Below, piece by piece: positions 60,313 to 64,000 of a stretch of 64,000 nt of DNA (position 1 is the first letter of the stretch; each line of letters opens with the position of its first letter). The position numbers were made by a program, and so were the translations under genes. Source of the DNA: Flectonema sp. DT1601 (Eukaryota; Euglenozoa; Diplonemea; Diplonemida; Diplonemidae); the NCBI GenBank assembly GCA_964019425.1, contig OZ025789.1, positions 1,178,001-1,242,000 of the forward strand. Direction: 5' to 3'. Under the pieces are notes generated by a model, which did not search any database, had not been told where the DNA came from, and was given only the letters and a program-made list of their open reading frames with translations.

Positions 60313-61313
60313 ATGCTCTACCTCGAGGGATGGCACAACACGGTTGCCGAGAATATTGCTCAAATGTTAACTAGTGAAAAGATTAGCAGCAAATTATTTT
60401 CAGTTTATGATTTTCACGGAACATTGTGGAAGCTATATAGAAATAAGGCAGGTGATGTATATGTTTGTGTTCATTTGGTAACTCCAAAAAAAATATTGAA
60501 AAAAGTTAGTGTAATGGAGGGTCTAGAAAAGTTCTATGGTAAAGATGTTGTCTGTGCTGACGGACACGATTACCCAGAAGAATTAGATGGTGAACCTGAC
60601 TTTGCTCTTCACTACAAGGACGAAAATGAATGGAGAGGACGAGAACTTACCAAAAAAGAAAAAGAAGAATTGGAAGCGTTATGTAAGAAGTATGCTTACC
60701 TTTACACCGCTTGTATGATTTCGTTCTTTAAAGATTGTTTTTCGAGAGCAAATGAGGGAGAAACTTTCGATCCGATTAAACTGCCTTACAGATCAAATGA
60801 AAGCCTTTACGTAGCAGCAAACAAAGACAACGTTGAAGTAACAACTTGTATGCGTTTTGTTACTGATGATGACCTGTTGTTTGGTAAGGTATTTTTACAA
60901 GAATTCGCAGATGCTAAAAAATCAAACCGTAACTTAGCTGGAGCACCGTCATGCAGTTTTTCAGTTAAAATGCCTGCGGGACTTTCTGGTGCTAAAAACG
61001 TTGATGCAGATGATGACAAGACTTTATGGGTTACATTCATCCTCTTTCGTAAACACACCGACACTGCTGACGCTACTGTTGAATCAACTGTAGAGAAACT
61101 TCTATCATTTAGAAACTATGTTAACTACCATATTAAGTGCAGCAAAACATTCTTCCACAGCAGAATGAGATCCAGACACACGTCTCTTCTTCAGGTATGT
61201 GTCTAACCATTTTAAGTAAGTTATGTAGTGGTCATCAAATTAATATAAACAAACAGGTTCTAAACAGAGCAAAGACCAGCCAAACCGATCACGTTGCCGT
61301 AAGAATTCAGTAG
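60313..61313 (+). CDS. ARPC2: Arp2/3 complex subunit 2 (ARPC2, p34), two exons
   Basis: Exon 1 is 60313-61194 and exon 2 is 61257-61313, with a 62-base intron (GTATGT...AAACAG); the product is 312 residues. The match to ARPC2 is clear over the whole length: FSVYDFHGTLWKLY against VTFADFDGVLYHIS; YRSNESLYVAANKDNVEVTTCMRFVTDDDLLFGKVFLQEF against [63 protein letters not shown] against [23 protein letters not shown]; and the splice restores Q-VLNRAK (VLNRAR in human). ARPC2 and ARPC4 form the core of the Arp2/3 complex, which starts branched actin filaments. Its presence implies branched actin in this cell; the other subunits are not in the window. Confidence 0.95.
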
Positions 61314-61912
61314 ACGTGAAAACAAGTTGGAAATTTGTTTGTCCTTTCCACTTGCCTTAGGTTGACCGACCTGCGTTTTTTAAGTTTTTTTTCTTTTTCT
61401 GAAGGTAGTGTTGGCTAATGAGTTCTGTTTTGTTTTAAGAGAATAACAGTGGCGGGGGAATACAAAAAAAAAAAAAAAAAACAAAGAAAGGAGAAAGACC
61501 AAATCCACGATTCCCCCTCTCTGATGATGCAAGGCACAAAAAGTACAGCGAATGGGGAAAAAAATCCTCCCAGAAAAAAAAAAAAAAAAAAAAAAAAAAA
61601 AGCCCACTCCAGTTTTTTTTTTTTTTTTTTTTTTTTTTGATATCTAAATACGACGTTATCGTAGCATGTGTTTAAAGAAAAAGGAACCAAAAAAAAAAAA
61701 AAAAAATAATAAGAGAGAGGAGGAACAAATAAAAAAGAAATGGAAGTTGCTTACTCGTGTGGTACTGTGTTCTCTGTGGAGATTGTACGTGTCGACAGTA
61801 TGATTTGTACTTTATAAGTAAGTAGCCTGTCAATTATTATTATTTTCTTTTTTATTAAAGGCAATCGACGGAATGATACACAAAAAATAATCATCCTACA
61901 CTATGTTCTGTC
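61314..61912. other. Intergenic gap with long A/T hairpin and upstream ORFs
   Basis: No gene. A run of 28 A (61574-61601), an 11-base loop (61602-61612) and a run of 26 T (61613-61638) form a perfect hairpin in RNA or single-stranded DNA. Other A runs flank it. The acceptor TTTTTTATTAAAG ends at about 61860. Two out-of-frame ATGs (61873, 5 codons; 61903, 28 codons, overlapping the main start) precede the next gene. Confidence 0.6.
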
Positions 61913-64000
61913 ATGCCACGGGTTTCGTTGCTAGCTCGGTTAACACAAAGTGCATTAAAAGAAGAAATTTTAGATACGATTTATCCTGACAATAGTAACA
62001 AGACAGGTCGCAGTGTTACTCCTGAATACGAACATGATATTGAAAAGAAATCTGATGGTGTTAACAATGACCAATCATCTGATAGTGATGAATCTGTACA
62101 GGGGACTGCCAAACCAGTAGGTTGTTCATTTGTGTTGCCTGTTTCGGGAAAACGTAAACCGAGCCGTCTTCGACGGCAATCGTCAATATTCCCGCAGTGT
62201 AATGTCGCTGTTGAAAAATTACCGAAACCAGGAGGACCCGCAGTTCTAAGGGTCAGAAAATCATTTATTGCAACCAACGACGATTCTGTTCCGTCGCTTA
62301 TTAATAAAGTAGTTTCACGACCTCCATCTATACCTGGTTTGAATCACGCGGTAGGAACCCTCTTGAGTAGCATTAACATCACAGATACTGTAGTTGAAGA
62401 TTGCCGTATGGCGATTGGTTCGAAAACGTTGGTCACGACCAGAACATTACATCAAATCCAGAGAGAAGTTTCAAAATTAAAAATTAAAAATCTGGATGTC
62501 TCACCTGCGGAACCTCCACGGCAATCACTAAAAACAATAACCCAACAACGACAATCAATGATGCCAAGTAGTCCACAGAAAGGATGGACGTCTTCTGCTT
62601 TACTCCCAGGATGTTTTTTTATTGTAGCCAGCAGATTATCAAAAAAACAGCGAGCTAAAAGACAATTAGATCGGGTTAAGGAACAGCTTCGCACTCAACG
62701 AGATCCAAGTGAAATCATTCCATTGAAAAAACATGCTACTCGCGAAGATCACAGGAGAGAGGTTGCGAGTCGTAGGGATAAAGCATTAACACAACGACAT
62801 GAGAATATAATTCAAACAAAAAAGAAGAAAGCCAGAGACTCAGAGATACAACGTATAGAAATGGAACAAGCTGAGCAAGACCTAAGCCGAGCTCTTCAAC
62901 TATCTGAATTTATTGCACTCCATCTTATGGCTACAACTTGCAACACTATTATGAAGGAATACCATGCTCGTAAGATTAGAAATAGTTATCTACGAGCTGT
63001 TCAAAGTATGTGCTACACAGTCATCCCTGCATGGAGGAAATACCGTCTAAGGAAAAGACGACAAGCAATGCACGGACTTCTAGTTCTTTCATTCTTGTGT
63101 GTTAAGTGGAGGAGAGCGTTTCTCATTAAGAGAGTTGAGCTTGTAAGGAAATTCTTGTTTTCTTATCGCAATGATAAGCTGTTGGCAATTCAACGATTCT
63201 ACACTCTGGCGAGAAAGGCACAGAATATGCTCCTTCGATTCGTAAGAGTTCGAAGAAGTCAATTATATCTTTTGAGAACTATTATTGACATCGTTGAGGG
63301 ATGGCATTTATTATCATCAAGTCGATACTACGAAGGGTTGGGTGCTGGGCCGGAGGCGAAAGCCCTTGCTGCGGCAAACTTATTCAAAAGAGGGTGTCGG
63401 AGATTTGAAGAAAATATTCCCAGGATCTATAAACTAGTCTCAGCTTCAGAACCACCTCTAACAGTTCGTAGTCGTGTTAAGGTTGGCTTTAAATCTAGAG
63501 ACTCTAAGTCTCCGTTTGCTCAAACAGCGATTGAGTGTCGACAGAGGTACCTTCGAAAGGTTGTTCAAAATTATGTTTATATTACTTTCTGTCGGAAGAG
63601 ATGTTTAAGAAATATCAGTTTGGCTTCTGTTCAGCCAATCACACCAACAGTTACCTTCGGTGGCAGCAGTCCTTCAAAGGGGAAGAGTTCAGCGATATCA
63701 TTTTCTCCAGCACCACCTCAAAGTGCTCTTCGTAAGTCTACTGGAAGGAATTTTTCATTAGTTTGTGGAGTTAGAAGTCGTTCGATATCACCGATTCCAA
63801 CACCAAGAAAGACACGACAGCAATCAGTCGGTGACTGTGTTAATAAGAAACGATTATCTTCTGTTAATTGTGAGAAAATTATTTATAAATCAAAGAAATC
63901 AACTGAGACCACATCAATCTTATCACAAAGTATCATATCTCGTTATCATAAAATAAAACGTCGTAAGCAAGATGATATTAATTTAATCTCAAGTGCCATC
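61913..64000 (+). CDS. Long basic helical protein, 3' end outside window
   Basis: An uninterrupted frame of 696 codons from the ATG at 61913 to the right edge, with no stop. Residues 1-270 are basic and Ser-rich with few helices. Residues about 270-330 form a charged coiled coil (HRREVASRRDKALTQRHEN..., EIQRIEMEQAEQDLSRALQLSEF). Residues about 350-500 are a row of strongly basic amphipathic helices with Trp, Arg and Tyr (IPAWRKYRLRKRRQAMHGLL, CVKWRRAFLIKRVELVRKF, AIQRFYTLARKAQNMLLRF) that look like degenerate IQ motifs (calmodulin-binding) or a microtubule-binding array. Then a Ser/Pro/Arg-rich tail. I recognise no family; an axonemal or cytoskeletal role is plausible from the layout. Two short upstream ORFs precede it. 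Confidence 0.75.
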   Translation, partial: MPRVSLLARLTQSALKEEILDTIYPDNSNKTGRSVTPEYEHDIEKKSDGVNNDQSSDSDESVQGTAKPVGCSFVLPVSGKRKPSRLRRQSSIFPQCNVAVEKLPKPGGPAVLRVRKSFIATNDDSVPSLINKVVSRPPSIPGLNHAVGTLLSSINITDTVVEDCRMAIGSKTLVTTRTLHQIQREVSKLKIKNLDVSPAEPPRQSLKTITQQRQSMMPSSPQKGWTSSALLPGCFFIVASRLSKKQRAKRQLDRVKEQLRTQRDPSEIIPLKKHATREDHRREVASRRDKALTQRHENIIQTKKKKARDSEIQRIEMEQAEQDLSRALQLSEFIALHLMATTCNTIMKEYHARKIRNSYLRAVQSMCYTVIPAWRKYRLRKRRQAMHGLLVLSFLCVKWRRAFLIKRVELVRKFLFSYRNDKLLAIQRFYTLARKAQNMLLRFVRVRRSQLYLLRTIIDIVEGWHLLSSSRYYEGLGAGPEAKALAAANLFKRGCRRFEENIPRIYKLVSASEPPLTVRSRVKVGFKSRDSKSPFAQTAIECRQRYLRKVVQNYVYITFCRKRCLRNISLASVQPITPTVTFGGSSPSKGKSSAISFSPAPPQSALRKSTGRNFSLVCGVRSRSISPIPTPRKTRQQSVGDCVNKKRLSSVNCEKIIYKSKKSTETTSILSQSIISRYHKIKRRKQDDINLISSAI

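Noticed and set aside
1-64000. Spliced-leader RNA gene
   Set aside because: I looked for the conserved leader end (ACAGTTTCTGTACT) and saw none; it is expected elsewhere in the genome.
1-64000. Retroelements, Polinton-like or other virus-like elements, CRISPR arrays
   Set aside because: No reverse transcriptase, integrase, capsid or long terminal repeats were recognised, and no regular direct-repeat/spacer array; the hairpin copies at 49.4-50.0 kb are too far apart and variable for CRISPR.

Overview
This window is a dense, intron-poor piece of a nuclear genome from a single-celled, probably flagellated eukaryote. I support 31 protein genes, and every one lies on the + strand. Almost every gene is preceded, usually 6 to 60 bases before its ATG, by a T-rich tract and an AG, as at spliced-leader acceptor sites. 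One-way gene arrays with such acceptors are typical of Euglenozoa (kinetoplastids, diplonemids, euglenids) and also occur in dinoflagellates and perkinsids. A small PPR-like mitochondrial protein that could be the euglenozoan F1-ATPase subunit p18 and a PPR protein favour Euglenozoa. The 12 ordinary GT-AG introns in 7 genes, a full ARPC2 and an R2R3-type Myb protein argue against a trypanosomatid. A diplonemid or an early-branching euglenozoan is my best guess, by inference only. No spliced-leader RNA gene was found here.

Layout. 1-8 kb: 3' end of an unknown two-exon gene, a long A/T-rich gap, then a 2165-residue Piezo mechanosensitive channel. 8-12 kb: a glutathione transferase and three small genes, two of them Ser/Lys-rich and probably nuclear. 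12-20 kb: ATG9, an EF-hand-like protein and a five-exon STE-type kinase. 20-26 kb: a compact possible structured RNA, a 57-residue protein, a P-loop protein, the p18 candidate and the Myb protein. 28-38 kb: a two-PDZ protein, a C2orf81 (ciliary) homologue, a FYVE plus F-box protein, an unknown protein and a receptor-type cyclase with a changed metal-binding residue. 39-48 kb: a PPR protein, two Golgi-type glycosyltransferases, ALKBH1 and a SAM-domain sphingomyelin-synthase-related enzyme. 48-51 kb: a 2.9 kb gene-free stretch with a GC-rich segment, a dispersed repeat and four copies of a small RNA-like hairpin. 51-64 kb: an ankyrin protein, a 78-residue protein, another glycosyltransferase, a helical-repeat protein, a PLAC8 protein, a membrane-anchored GDP-hexose-phosphorylase-like enzyme, ARPC2 and a long basic protein that runs off the right edge.

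How the genes fit together. Neighbours do not form one pathway, as expected if genes are co-transcribed and separated by trans-splicing. There is a loose secretory/membrane theme: three type II glycosyltransferases, a lumen-facing nucleotide-sugar enzyme, a sphingolipid enzyme, ATG9, and a PI3P-binding FYVE protein. C2orf81 points to a flagellum, and Piezo and the cyclase point to surface sensing.

The most interesting signals are: (1) the four-copy hairpin family at 49393-50012, with one covarying base pair; (2) the two kinds of 3' splice site, A/C-rich ending AACAG in all 12 cis introns and T-rich before most genes; (3) the membrane-anchored HIT-type phosphorylase; (4) the FYVE plus F-box architecture. 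Gaps are full of A or T runs of 15 to 30 bases. I saw no retroelement, Polinton, CRISPR, rRNA or convincing tRNA.
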